DNA of 12,061 nucleotides from Alphaproteobacteria bacterium (GTDB lineage Bacteria > Pseudomonadota > Alphaproteobacteria > CAAGCB01 > CAG-977): the NCBI GenBank assembly GCA_021639925.1, contig JAJXEL010000056.1, positions 1 through 12,061 on the forward strand, written 5' to 3'. A program made the position numbers and the translations under genes. Positions 1 to 8,544 of this stretch are shown piece by piece (position 1 is the first letter of the stretch; each line of letters opens with the position of its first letter). The notes beneath the pieces are model-generated. The model was given only the letters and a program-made list of their open reading frames with translations, did no database searches and was not told the origin of the DNA.

Positions 1-1
1 A

Positions 2-79
2 TTCTGGGTCAATCTGTATCCTGCCGGAAATCAGGCGGAGATTTACCGCGTCACGCCGATTGACAGACCGTGGTGGTAA
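2..79 (+). CDS. C-terminal end of a GlgE-like maltosyltransferase (partial, 5' end outside window)
   Basis: An open frame enters from the left edge and ends at TAA 77-79, giving 25 residues that end in Arg-Pro-Trp-Trp. The pattern V-x-L-x-P, then A-x-I-Y-R-V a few residues later, matches what I recall of the C-terminus of alpha-1,4-glucan:maltose-1-phosphate maltosyltransferase (GlgE, GH13_3), where V-x-L-x-P is followed by A-H-V-F-R-V. The next gene is a maltokinase, which makes the GlgE substrate, so the context agrees. Only the tail is visible and no catalytic motif can be checked. Another GH13 enzyme such as trehalose synthase is possible but fits the tail less well. The name is inference; that a coding frame ends here is more certain. 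Confidence 0.45.
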   Translation, partial: FWVNLYPAGNQAEIYRVTPIDRPWW

Positions 80-92
80 AATGAAACTTTTT

Positions 93-127
93 AAAAGTGA
101 CGGCTGAAAAAAACAGTTGTCACTTTT
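93..127 (+). terminator. Hairpin, possible intrinsic terminator after the GlgE-like gene
   Basis: A 14-bp stem forms between 93-106 and 114-127, with two G-U pairs (102-118, 103-117) and a loop of seven A (107-113). The outer nine pairs, AAAAGTGAC with GTCACTTTT, are perfect. It begins 13 nt after the stop codon at 79. Only four T close the 3' arm and the sequence then turns to GGTTTAG, so termination may be partial. The A-tract on the 5' side means it could also work from the other strand. An alternative role is an RNA-processing or stability element between the upstream gene and the maltokinase. Confidence 0.5.
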
Positions 128-146
128 GGTTTAGTTGGGTCATACT
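117..146 (+). promoter_or_regulatory. Candidate sigma-70-type promoter for the maltokinase operon
   Basis: TTGTCA at 117-122 matches the -35 consensus at five of six bases. CATACT at 141-146 matches the -10 consensus at four of six, with an 18-bp spacer. Transcription would start near 153, leaving a leader of about 26 nt before the ATG at 179. The -35 box lies inside the 3' arm of the preceding hairpin. This is a by-eye match in a region where some match is expected by chance, so it is tentative. Confidence 0.3.
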
Positions 147-178
147 CTTTTTAACAATTAACAAATCGGGTTGTTTTC

Positions 179-1750
179 ATGCTTTCCAGTTTAAAAGATC
201 AGGATTTCTTATTGATTGATAAAGAAAATCTGAACGAAATTTTCAAAGACTTGGTTTTTCAGGATTCTTTTTGCCGGAAATTGGAGACTTTCCTGCCTTC
301 CAAACGCTGGTACAGCGCAAAGGACGACACGATCGCCGCCGTTTCTTTTCAGGCATTGATCCCTTTGAAAAACGTTTTTTTGGCGGTTATTCTTGTCGCT
401 TTGAAGGGCGGAGAAAAACCGACGTTTTTAATTCCTCTGCGTCTGGCGTTTGATGAACAGGCGGACGCCGTTGCCGAAAATGCCGTCGTAACGGGAGTCG
501 TAACGGCCGAAGACAAAAAAGGCGTCATATACGATGCGGCCGGCGATGATGATTTCGCCGCGTGCCTGTTGCCTTTCTTGGCGGAAGATCTGTCCGTTGA
601 CGTCGGCGGTTCAATGGTTTTATCGGGCGCTTCGACCGCCGCGGGAAAGGTTTTGATCCGCGAAACAGACGGTCTGCCGCAGAAAATGCTGGGGGTTGAA
701 CAAAGCAATACGTCGTTGATTATCGGCAAAAAAATCATGTTGAAAATGTACCGGCGCACGGCGTTCGGTTCCCACCCGGAAGTCGCGACGACAAGCTTTC
801 TGACAGAGGAAGCAAAGTTTAAAAATACGCCGGCTTATCTGGGCAAGCTGGAGCTGGAATATGCGGACGGCCGTACGATGGCGCTGGGGATTTTGCAGTC
901 TTTTGTGCCGAATGTCGGCGACGGCTGGTCATATACGATGGATTATTTAAAATCCTATTTTGCGGACGCTTTGAGCACGGGCGCGGCGCCGGATCATTCC
1001 GCGTATTTAAACAAAGCGCGCCTGCTGGGGCAAAGAACGGCCGAAATGCATAAAGCTTTTGCCAAAGGGACGGACGATGTGTTCAAACCGGCGCCCGTGA
1101 CGGCGGAAGATCTGGCGGCCTGGCGCGACCAGACGATTGCCCAGGCGGATAAAACGCTGGCTGTTGCCGGGGCTAATGTCGAGCATTTGACCGGCGATGT
1201 CAAAAAACGCGTTGAACATCTGATCAACAGCCGCGAACGGATCGCCGCGCGCGTCAATGAGCTGCTGCCCGTTGTCGCGGACGGAAATAAAACGCGTTTT
1301 CACGGCGATTATCATCTGGGCCAGGTCGTTATTGACGATACGGGCGATTTTTATATTCTTGATTTCGAAGGCGAACCGCTGCGTCCGATTACCCAGCGTC
1401 AGGTAAAACAGTCTGTTTTAAAGGACGTTGCCGGCATGGTGCGTTCCTTTGATTATGCCGCTTTTGGCGCCGTGTTGATGTACGTGCTGCCCGAAAACAG
1501 GGAAAAAGCTTTGGAACTGGCGGCCGAATGGCAGCGTCAGGCGACGCAGGCTTTTCTGGACGGTTATTTCGATCATATGGCCGGCTGTGATTCTTTGCCG
1601 GCCGACAAAGAAGTAACCTTAAAATTGCTGGACCTGTTCGTTTTGGAAAAAGCGCTGTACGAAGTAATTTATGAAGTCGCCAACCGTCCCGACTGGCTGG
1701 CAATTCCGATGAACGGCTTGTCCCGTTTGATAGACCTGAATGGAGAATAA
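179..1750 (+). CDS. mak: Maltokinase (ATP:maltose 1-phosphotransferase), stand-alone
   Basis: It phosphorylates maltose with ATP to maltose 1-phosphate, the donor used by GlgE; the enzyme is cytosolic. Visible marks of the family are the N-terminal cap motif L-P-S-K-R-W-Y-S-A-K at residues 39-48, a substrate/nucleotide segment around E-Q-S-N-T-S and K-M-Y-R-R (about 172-193), the kinase catalytic motif H-G-D-Y-H-L-G-Q at 375-382, and the metal-binding D-F-E-G-E-P at 395-400. These last two are the hallmarks of the aminoglycoside-phosphotransferase-like fold in maltokinases. At 523 residues it is somewhat longer than the roughly 450-480 of many stand-alone maltokinases, and it is not fused to trehalose synthase as in many bacteria. 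The ATG at 179 is the only early start, but no clear Shine-Dalgarno lies before it. Its stop is 3 nt from the glgB start. Confidence 0.9.
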   Translation: MLSSLKDQDFLLIDKENLNEIFKDLVFQDSFCRKLETFLPSKRWYSAKDDTIAAVSFQALIPLKNVFLAVILVALKGGEKPTFLIPLRLAFDEQADAVAENAVVTGVVTAEDKKGVIYDAAGDDDFAACLLPFLAEDLSVDVGGSMVLSGASTAAGKVLIRETDGLPQKMLGVEQSNTSLIIGKKIMLKMYRRTAFGSHPEVATTSFLTEEAKFKNTPAYLGKLELEYADGRTMALGILQSFVPNVGDGWSYTMDYLKSYFADALSTGAAPDHSAYLNKARLLGQRTAEMHKAFAKGTDDVFKPAPVTAEDLAAWRDQTIAQADKTLAVAGANVEHLTGDVKKRVEHLINSRERIAARVNELLPVVADGNKTRFHGDYHLGQVVIDDTGDFYILDFEGEPLRPITQRQVKQSVLKDVAGMVRSFDYAAFGAVLMYVLPENREKALELAAEWQRQATQAFLDGYFDHMAGCDSLPADKEVTLKLLDLFVLEKALYEVIYEVANRPDWLAIPMNGLSRLIDLNGE

Positions 1751-1753
1751 AAT

Positions 1754-3958
1754 ATGAAAAATTATTTAGATGAAAGTATCGTAGAAGCTCTGGTAACGTC
1801 CGGCTACGGGGATCCGTTCTCTGTTTTAGGCCTGCACCGCGAAGGAAAAGACGGCGATCTGGTTTTGCGTACGTTTCAGCCGCAGGCGCAGAACGTTTAC
1901 GTTTTGGAATACGAAACGGGCAAAGTGATGGCGCAGATGGAACGCGTACACAGTTCGGGATTGTTTCAGTTCGAATTCCCGGCAGACTGGGATTACTTTA
2001 AATATCGTTTGCGCATAGATTTGTGGGTCGGTTCTTCCTATGATACCGAAGACCCGTACCGTTTCCCGCCTGTTTTGGGGGATATGGATCTTTATTTTTT
2101 GTCCGAAGGGTCGCATTTGGACGAATATGACCGCCTGGGCGCGCACCCGATTAAACACGACGGCGTGGACGGCGTATCGTTTGCCGTCTGGGCCCCGAAT
2201 GCCAGACGCGTTTCCGTCGTCGGTACGTTTAACGAATGGGACGGCCGGCGCCATATGATGCGTCCCCGCGGTTCAACGGGCGTATGGGAAATCTTTATTC
2301 CGCATATTTCCGCCGGCGTTTTGTACAAATACGAATTGATCGGGCCGGACGGCAATATTTTGCCTTTAAAAGCCGATCCGATTGCTTTCTATGCCGAAAA
2401 ACGTCCGTCGACGGCTTCGGTCGTGTATGATTTGGAAAAATATGAATGGCAGGCCAAAGGCTGGGAAAAGAAACGCGAGCATGTCAATGCGTTAGACGCT
2501 CCGGTGTCGATTTACGAAGTTCATCTGGGGTCTTGGAAACGCCATTTTGACGACAACAGCTATCTGACGTATCAGGAAATGGCGCAGGATCTTGTCAATT
2601 ATGTCAAAGACATGGGCTATACGCATGTCGAACTGTTGCCGGTCAACGAACACCCGTTCGACGGGTCGTGGGGATATCAGGCGACGGGGCTGTACGCGCC
2701 GACCAGCCGTTTCGGCAAGCCTGATGATTTCCGCGCGTTGATTGACGCTTTCCACAAAGCCGGTATCGCCGTGATTATGGACTGGGTGCCGGGGCATTTT
2801 CCCAAAGATTCTTTCGGTCTGGCGGATTTTGACGGAACGGCTTTGTATGAACACGCCGATCCTCGCCGCGGGGAACATAAAGACTGGGGAACCAAGATTT
2901 ATAACTACGGCAGACGCGAAGTCAATAATTTCCTGACCTCAAACGCGATGTTCTGGAACAAGAAATATCAGATTGACGGCCTGCGCGTTGACGCGGTTGC
3001 ATCGATGCTTTATCTGGATTACAGCCGTAAAGCGGGCGAGTGGATTCCGAACGAATTCGGCGGTCACGAGGATCTGGAGGCTGTCGCTTTCCTGAAACGT
3101 ACGAACGAACTGATGTATGAAAACTGCCCGGGAACGGCGACGTTCGCCGAAGAATCGACGGCCTGGCCGATGGTATCGCGTCCGACGTATATGGGCGGTC
3201 TGGGATTCGGTTACAAATGGAATATGGGCTGGATGCACGATACGTTGGAATACATGGCCAAGGACCCGATTTACCGGCGTTATCACCATAATAAAATGAC
3301 GTTCGGCATGCTGTATGCTTATAACGAAAACTTCGTCTTGCCGCTGAGCCATGACGAAGTCGTTCATGGCAAGTGTTCTTTGTTAAACAAGATGTCGGGC
3401 GACCGCTGGCAGAAATTTGCCAATTTGCGCGCTTATTACGGTTTCATGTACGGTTTCCCGGGCAAAAAATTGTTGTTCATGGGCGGCGAGTTCGCGCAGG
3501 ACCGCGAATGGGATTTCAACGGGTCTTTAAGCTGGCATCTGCTGAACGATCCGATGCACAGGGGCGTTCAAAATTCCGTACGCGATTTGAACCGCATTTA
3601 TCGGGAAACGCCGGCTTTATATGAACAGGATTATGATCCGGCCGGATTTGAATGGATTGACGCCGACAATGCGGACGAAAGCATCTTTTCATTTATCCGC
3701 AAGGCTAAAGAACAAGACGAAATGGTTGTCGTTGTTTCCAACTTTACGCCGGTGCCGCGTGAAAATTACAAAATCGGTGTGCCGAAAGGCGGCCGGTATG
3801 TTGAAATTTTCAATTCCGATGCCGAAATCTACGGAGGAAGCGGTATGGGCAACATGGGTGGAGTCGAAGCCAAAGAAGAAGGCTGGAACGGCCGGCCGTA
3901 TTCTTTGTCGATTACGGTGCCGCCTTTGTCTACGGTCCTTTTTGTGCCGCAGCGCTGA
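1754..3958 (+). CDS. glgB: 1,4-alpha-glucan branching enzyme GlgB (GH13_9)
   Basis: It cuts an alpha-1,4-glucan chain and re-attaches the segment by an alpha-1,6 bond, making the branches of glycogen. At 734 residues it has the full long form. An N1 module opens with D-P-F-S-V-L-G near residue 21, and a CBM48 module follows with F-A-V-W-A-P-N at 143-149. The GH13 barrel carries region I D-W-V-P-G-H at 343-348, region II R411 with nucleophile D413, region III A-E-E-S-T with acid/base E466, and region IV S-H-D-E-V-V-H-G with D534. An all-beta C-terminal domain closes it. These correspond to D405, E458 and D526 of the E. coli enzyme. GGAGA overlapping the maltokinase stop gives a well-placed ribosome site, so the two genes are probably translationally coupled. 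Confidence 0.97.
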   Translation: MKNYLDESIVEALVTSGYGDPFSVLGLHREGKDGDLVLRTFQPQAQNVYVLEYETGKVMAQMERVHSSGLFQFEFPADWDYFKYRLRIDLWVGSSYDTEDPYRFPPVLGDMDLYFLSEGSHLDEYDRLGAHPIKHDGVDGVSFAVWAPNARRVSVVGTFNEWDGRRHMMRPRGSTGVWEIFIPHISAGVLYKYELIGPDGNILPLKADPIAFYAEKRPSTASVVYDLEKYEWQAKGWEKKREHVNALDAPVSIYEVHLGSWKRHFDDNSYLTYQEMAQDLVNYVKDMGYTHVELLPVNEHPFDGSWGYQATGLYAPTSRFGKPDDFRALIDAFHKAGIAVIMDWVPGHFPKDSFGLADFDGTALYEHADPRRGEHKDWGTKIYNYGRREVNNFLTSNAMFWNKKYQIDGLRVDAVASMLYLDYSRKAGEWIPNEFGGHEDLEAVAFLKRTNELMYENCPGTATFAEESTAWPMVSRPTYMGGLGFGYKWNMGWMHDTLEYMAKDPIYRRYHHNKMTFGMLYAYNENFVLPLSHDEVVHGKCSLLNKMSGDRWQKFANLRAYYGFMYGFPGKKLLFMGGEFAQDREWDFNGSLSWHLLNDPMHRGVQNSVRDLNRIYRETPALYEQDYDPAGFEWIDADNADESIFSFIRKAKEQDEMVVVVSNFTPVPRENYKIGVPKGGRYVEIFNSDAEIYGGSGMGNMGGVEAKEEGWNGRPYSLSITVPPLSTVLFVPQR

Positions 3959-3983
3959 TTTGATTTTGGAGTAAACGAAACAA

Positions 3984-6323
3984 ATGCCTACCGGAATACG
4001 TGTGCTTCCGGGACGTCCCTATCCTTTAGGGGCGTCTTGGGACGGCAGGGGCGTTAATTTCGCCTTGTTTTCAGCAAATGCCGAAAAAGTTTTGCTGTGC
4101 CTTTTTGATGAAACGGGAACGCGCGAAATACAGCGTATCGCCATGCCGGAAAGAACGGACGAAGTCTGGCACGTGTATCTGCCCGACGTGCAGCCCGGAC
4201 AGCTGTACGGTTACCGTGTTTTCGGGCCGTACGATCCCGAACGCGGACATCGTTTTAATCATAACAAACTGCTGTTGGATCCGTATGCCAAATCAATTAC
4301 GGGGCCGCTGGTTTTTAATGAAACGATGCAGGGATACCGTTCCGGCAGCCCGAAAGCCGATATGTCTTTTGACCGCCGCGACAGCGCGCCGTTCGTGCCG
4401 AAATGCCGGGTCGTCGATGATACGTTTTCCTGGAACGGAGATAAAGCGCCGCAGACGCCGTGGTCGGAAACAATTATTTATGAATCGCATCTGAAAGGAT
4501 TTACTTTCCGTAATCCGGAAATTGACGAACAGATCCGCGGGACTTTTGCCGGTATGGGGGCGCCGCAGGCTGTTGATTATCTGAAAAATCTGGGAATAAC
4601 GGCTGTTGAGCTGCTGCCGATACAGGCGTTTTTTACCGGAAATCACTTGTTAAAGGCAGGGCTGCATAATTACTGGGGATATGATCCGGTCAGTTATTTT
4701 GCTCCGCATCCGCCGTATATGACGGGGCAGAGCCTTGACGAAATAAAAAATATGATCCGCGTGTTTCACGATGCGGGAATAGAAGTTTTCATGGACGTTG
4801 TCTACAACCATACGGGCGAAGGCAACCAGATGGGCGTTACTTTGTCGTTCCGCGGTATTGATAATGCTGTTTACTACAGACTGCGCCGCGATAACCCGCG
4901 TTATTACGAAGACACGACCGGCTGCGGCGCTTCATTTAACGTGGAACACCCGCGCGTTATCCAGCTGGTTATGGATTCTTTGCGTTACTGGGTAGAACAG
5001 ATGCATGTCGACGGTTTCCGGTTTGATCTGGCGCCGACTTTGGCGCGGACGGGGACCGGTTTTACAAATACGGCCGGTTTTCTGACGGCCGTACAACAGG
5101 ATCCCGTGTTGCAGCGGGTGAAAATGATTGCGGAACCGTGGGACGTCGGGCTTGGCGGTTATCAGGTCGGGGCTTTCCCGCCCGGCTGGTCCGAATGGAA
5201 CGACCGTTTCCGCGATACGATCCGTTTGTTCTGGAAAGGGGACAAAGGACAGATCGGCAATATGGCTTCGCGTCTGACGGGATCCAGCGAAACGTTCGGT
5301 TACCGCGGCCGTCACCCGTGGACCAGCGTTAATTTTGTGACGGCTCATGACGGTTTTACATTAAACGATCTGGTCAGTTATAATGAAAAACACAATGAAG
5401 CCAACGCCGAAAACAACAAAGACGGCACGAATGACAACAGATCGTGGAACAGCGGCGTTGAAGGCGAAACGGGCAATCCCGTCATTCAGGATCTGCGTTA
5501 TAAAAGAATGCGTGCAATGGCGGCGACGCTGCTGCTGTCTTTGGGCGTGCCGATGATTTCGGCCGGTGACGAGTTTTGCCGGACGCAAAAGGGCAATAAT
5601 AACGCATATTGCCAGGACAGCCCGATCAGCTGGCTGAATTGGGACCAGATCAGTGAAAAAGACGCCGAATTCAGGGAATTTATGCGTTATTTAATCAAAC
5701 TGCGCAAAGAACACCGCGTTTTCAGGCGCAAGCGTTATTATACGGGTAAAAAAATAGGCGATTCCGCGTTAAAAGACATTACCTGGATTACGCCGGAAGG
5801 TTTGGAAATGTCTTCGGCAGATTGGAACAAACCGTATGCGCAAAGCTTGTCCGCGCTGGTTTCCGGCGCTTTAAGCGTTGCTTTTTGCAATGAAGACGGC
5901 CGTTTTTATCCGGACAATCATTTCTTTATCATATTAAACGCATTTCACGACAGTATTGAATGGCTGCTGCCGGAAATGGATAAAGACACGGTTTGGAATT
6001 TGGTGTTGGACACGTCGCGCGGCAAACCGGTGGTGGAAAACGAAACATATAAGCCCGGAGATTCTTTTAACGTGCCGGCATGGTCCGTTTTGTTATTTGA
6101 AGCTCCGCTGACAGATGAAGAAAAGGCCGTTCTGCATTCCCGCGAAGGAATGACCGGCATCTTGGGCCGCGTTTATCAAAATGTTCAAAGCAGCCGGCTG
6201 GTGGCCACGATAAAGGATCTGGACAATCTGGACTTTATGACATATGGTCCCATGGGGCCTGTGGCGACATTGGCAGATATGGAAAAAGAAGAGGAAAAAG
6301 ACGGTTTTACCCGTTTGGTATAG
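3984..6323 (+). CDS. glgX: Glycogen debranching enzyme GlgX (GH13_11) with extra C-terminal tail
   Basis: It hydrolyses alpha-1,6 branch points of limit dextrins, releasing short maltodextrins. The opening V-L-P-G-R-P-Y-P-L-G-A and N-F-A-L-F-S-A-N-A are typical of the GlgX/isoamylase N-terminal CBM48. Catalytic regions are intact: D-V-V-Y-N-H at 271-276, R346 and nucleophile D348 in G-F-R-F-D-L-A-P, acid/base E384 in A-E-P-W-D, and H455-D456 in A-H-D-G-F-T. The usual beta domain ends near residue 707 (F-N-V-P-A-W-S-V-L-L-F-E starts at 695). About 72 further residues follow and end in a charged stretch. Total length is 779, against 657 in E. coli. Ribosome site GGAG (3968-3971) lies 12 nt before the ATG, a rather long spacing. 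It starts 25 nt after glgB. Confidence 0.95.
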   Translation: MPTGIRVLPGRPYPLGASWDGRGVNFALFSANAEKVLLCLFDETGTREIQRIAMPERTDEVWHVYLPDVQPGQLYGYRVFGPYDPERGHRFNHNKLLLDPYAKSITGPLVFNETMQGYRSGSPKADMSFDRRDSAPFVPKCRVVDDTFSWNGDKAPQTPWSETIIYESHLKGFTFRNPEIDEQIRGTFAGMGAPQAVDYLKNLGITAVELLPIQAFFTGNHLLKAGLHNYWGYDPVSYFAPHPPYMTGQSLDEIKNMIRVFHDAGIEVFMDVVYNHTGEGNQMGVTLSFRGIDNAVYYRLRRDNPRYYEDTTGCGASFNVEHPRVIQLVMDSLRYWVEQMHVDGFRFDLAPTLARTGTGFTNTAGFLTAVQQDPVLQRVKMIAEPWDVGLGGYQVGAFPPGWSEWNDRFRDTIRLFWKGDKGQIGNMASRLTGSSETFGYRGRHPWTSVNFVTAHDGFTLNDLVSYNEKHNEANAENNKDGTNDNRSWNSGVEGETGNPVIQDLRYKRMRAMAATLLLSLGVPMISAGDEFCRTQKGNNNAYCQDSPISWLNWDQISEKDAEFREFMRYLIKLRKEHRVFRRKRYYTGKKIGDSALKDITWITPEGLEMSSADWNKPYAQSLSALVSGALSVAFCNEDGRFYPDNHFFIILNAFHDSIEWLLPEMDKDTVWNLVLDTSRGKPVVENETYKPGDSFNVPAWSVLLFEAPLTDEEKAVLHSREGMTGILGRVYQNVQSSRLVATIKDLDNLDFMTYGPMGPVATLADMEKEEEKDGFTRLV

Positions 6324-6335
6324 GGACAACATAAA

Positions 6336-8522
6336 GTGGCTTTGGAATATTCTCAAACAGTTGACGCATTAGCCGAAAAGGCAGGGATTTTGCCGGAATT
6401 TGAAGCGGACGGCGGAATTTACACAACGTCTTTTGAAACAAAAAAGGCTTTGTTGAATGCTTTGGGGTTTCCTGTTAAAACGGCAAAAGAAGCGCAGGAA
6501 TCGCTGCGGGCCGTTTTGGAAAAACCATATAAAACCGCCGTGCCGCCCGTCGCTGTCATTTCCGCGGAAAAGAAAACGGCCGAAATTGCCGTTACTTTCG
6601 CCGCCGGCAATCCGGCCCCTTTGTCATTTGAAATTATTCAGGAAAACGGAGAAACGGTTTCAGGACGGAAAGATCCCGCGGATCTGCCCGTAACCGATAC
6701 TCTGGCAATTGAAGGAACCGAATACGAACACCGCCGCCTGACGATTGATCTGCCGGCGCAGACGGGATATCATACGCTGCGGGTATCCGGCGAAGCTTTG
6801 CCGGATCAGGGCAGGGAAATGGCTTTGATCGTCGTTCCCGAAAAATGTTATATGCCTGAAGCAATGCGGCAGGGGGCAAAACCCTGGGGCTTTCCGGTAC
6901 AGCTGTATGCTTTGCGTTCAAAACGCAACTGGGGAATAGGCGATTTTTCCGATTTAAAGGAAATGGCCGGCGTTGCAAAGTCTTTCGGGGCGGATATCGT
7001 CGGCATAAATCCGATCAATGTCGCTTTTATGGCAAAACCGGAAACGGCCAGCCCGTATTATTCGTCCTGCCGGTTGTTTTTAAATCCGCTGTATATTGAC
7101 GTGACTGCCGTTCCCGAAGCCGGAAACTGTGCCGCGCTGCAAAAATATATGCAGTCCAAGCCGTTTGCCGCCGCTTTGAAAAAAGCCAGGTCAGAGCGTC
7201 TGGTGGACTATAAGGCCGTCGCAAAATTAAAGAAAAAAGCGTTTGAGCTTCTGTTTGAAGATTTTAAAAATGCGTCTGATGAACGCCGCGCGGCTTTTGA
7301 AGCCTTTTGCAAAAAAGGCGGACGCGATCTGCAAACCGCCGCTTTGTATCAGGTTCTGGCAGACTATTTCGTCGGCAAAAAGAAAAGCTTCGGTTTTAAG
7401 TCATGGGGAAAGCAATATGCTTCTCCGGACACGCCGGCCAGCCTGAAATTTGCTGAAGAGCAGGCGGAAAAAATTTCTTATTACAAATACCTGTTCTGGC
7501 TGGCGGACGAACAGTTTCAGGCCGCTTCGGCCGAAAGCGAAAATCAGGGCTTGGCTGTCGGGTTGTATCAGGATCTGGCTGTCGGTGTCGCGGGCGAAAG
7601 CGCGGAAACGTGGGGAAATCAGGGACTGTTTGCCATAGAACTGAGCATCGGATCGCCGCCGGATATGTTTAATGCCGACGGACAGGAATGGGGAGTAGCG
7701 CCCATGCGTCCGGACGTTATGCGTGATGAAGCGTACGCTTCATACCGCAAAGTATTGACGGCGAATATGAAACGCGCCGGCGCCGTCCGGATCGATCACG
7801 TTATGGGGCTGGCGCGTCTGTTCTGTATTCCAAAGGGGGAAAAAGGCGCTTATCTGCGTTATAATGTCAATGACCTGATCGGGATTGTCGCTTTGGAAAG
7901 CCATCGCAATAAATGTCTGGTGGTCGGCGAGGATTTGGGGGTTGTTCCCAGCTATTTCCGGGAAATTCTGGAAAAAGCAGGCATTTTGTCTTTCCGTGTT
8001 TTCAGATATGAACAAACAAACGACGGGTATTATAAGCCTTTGGACGTTTATCCGAAAACGGCTTTGGCTGCCGTGGGAACGCATGATATGCCGACATTGA
8101 CCGGATTTTGGTCCGGCACGGATATTGAAACGGCCAAAGAAATCGGATTAATGGGGGACGACGGGCGGTATGAGCAGGCGCAGGCGCTGCGTATGAAAGA
8201 CCGCTATGCCATGATAGAAACTTTGGCGGCGCGCGGGCTGTGGTTTGTTTCGCCCGAAGCGTTTGACGAAGAAATCAGCGGGCGGAAAGTACCGCCGCGG
8301 CTGACGGAAGTCCTGTATTCTTATCTGGCGTCCGCGCCGTGCTGCCTGCTGCTGGTTCAGCTGGAAGACATTCTGGGACAGACGGATCAGATGAATGTGC
8401 CGGGCACGAATCAAGAATATCCGAATTGGCGGTGTAAATTGCCAAAAATGATCGAGAATTTATATGATGATGAAAATATGAAACGAATTTGCGGCATTAT
8501 CGGAAAAATCAGGCAAAGTTGA
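6336..8522 (+). CDS. malQ: 4-alpha-glucanotransferase (amylomaltase) MalQ, GH77
   Basis: It transfers alpha-1,4-glucan segments between maltodextrins and frees glucose, recycling the short chains made by GlgX. The 728 residues include an N-terminal domain of about 170 residues as in the proteobacterial type. GH77 marks follow: P-W-G-F-P-V-Q-L at 183-190, S-P-Y-Y-S-S-C-R-L-F at 239-248, a G-S-P-P-D-M-F-N loop, R-I-D-H with nucleophile D487, G-E-D-L-G with acid/base E532, T-H-D-M-P-T with D584, and N-V-P-G-T-N near 687. The start is GTG at 6336, chosen because AGGGA (6322-6326) sits 9 nt upstream and the next ATG is far inside the protein. It begins 12 nt after the glgX stop. Confidence 0.95.
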   Translation: MALEYSQTVDALAEKAGILPEFEADGGIYTTSFETKKALLNALGFPVKTAKEAQESLRAVLEKPYKTAVPPVAVISAEKKTAEIAVTFAAGNPAPLSFEIIQENGETVSGRKDPADLPVTDTLAIEGTEYEHRRLTIDLPAQTGYHTLRVSGEALPDQGREMALIVVPEKCYMPEAMRQGAKPWGFPVQLYALRSKRNWGIGDFSDLKEMAGVAKSFGADIVGINPINVAFMAKPETASPYYSSCRLFLNPLYIDVTAVPEAGNCAALQKYMQSKPFAAALKKARSERLVDYKAVAKLKKKAFELLFEDFKNASDERRAAFEAFCKKGGRDLQTAALYQVLADYFVGKKKSFGFKSWGKQYASPDTPASLKFAEEQAEKISYYKYLFWLADEQFQAASAESENQGLAVGLYQDLAVGVAGESAETWGNQGLFAIELSIGSPPDMFNADGQEWGVAPMRPDVMRDEAYASYRKVLTANMKRAGAVRIDHVMGLARLFCIPKGEKGAYLRYNVNDLIGIVALESHRNKCLVVGEDLGVVPSYFREILEKAGILSFRVFRYEQTNDGYYKPLDVYPKTALAAVGTHDMPTLTGFWSGTDIETAKEIGLMGDDGRYEQAQALRMKDRYAMIETLAARGLWFVSPEAFDEEISGRKVPPRLTEVLYSYLASAPCCLLLVQLEDILGQTDQMNVPGTNQEYPNWRCKLPKMIENLYDDENMKRICGIIGKIRQS

Positions 8523-8544
8523 CTTTATACGGCGGAGGAAAAAG

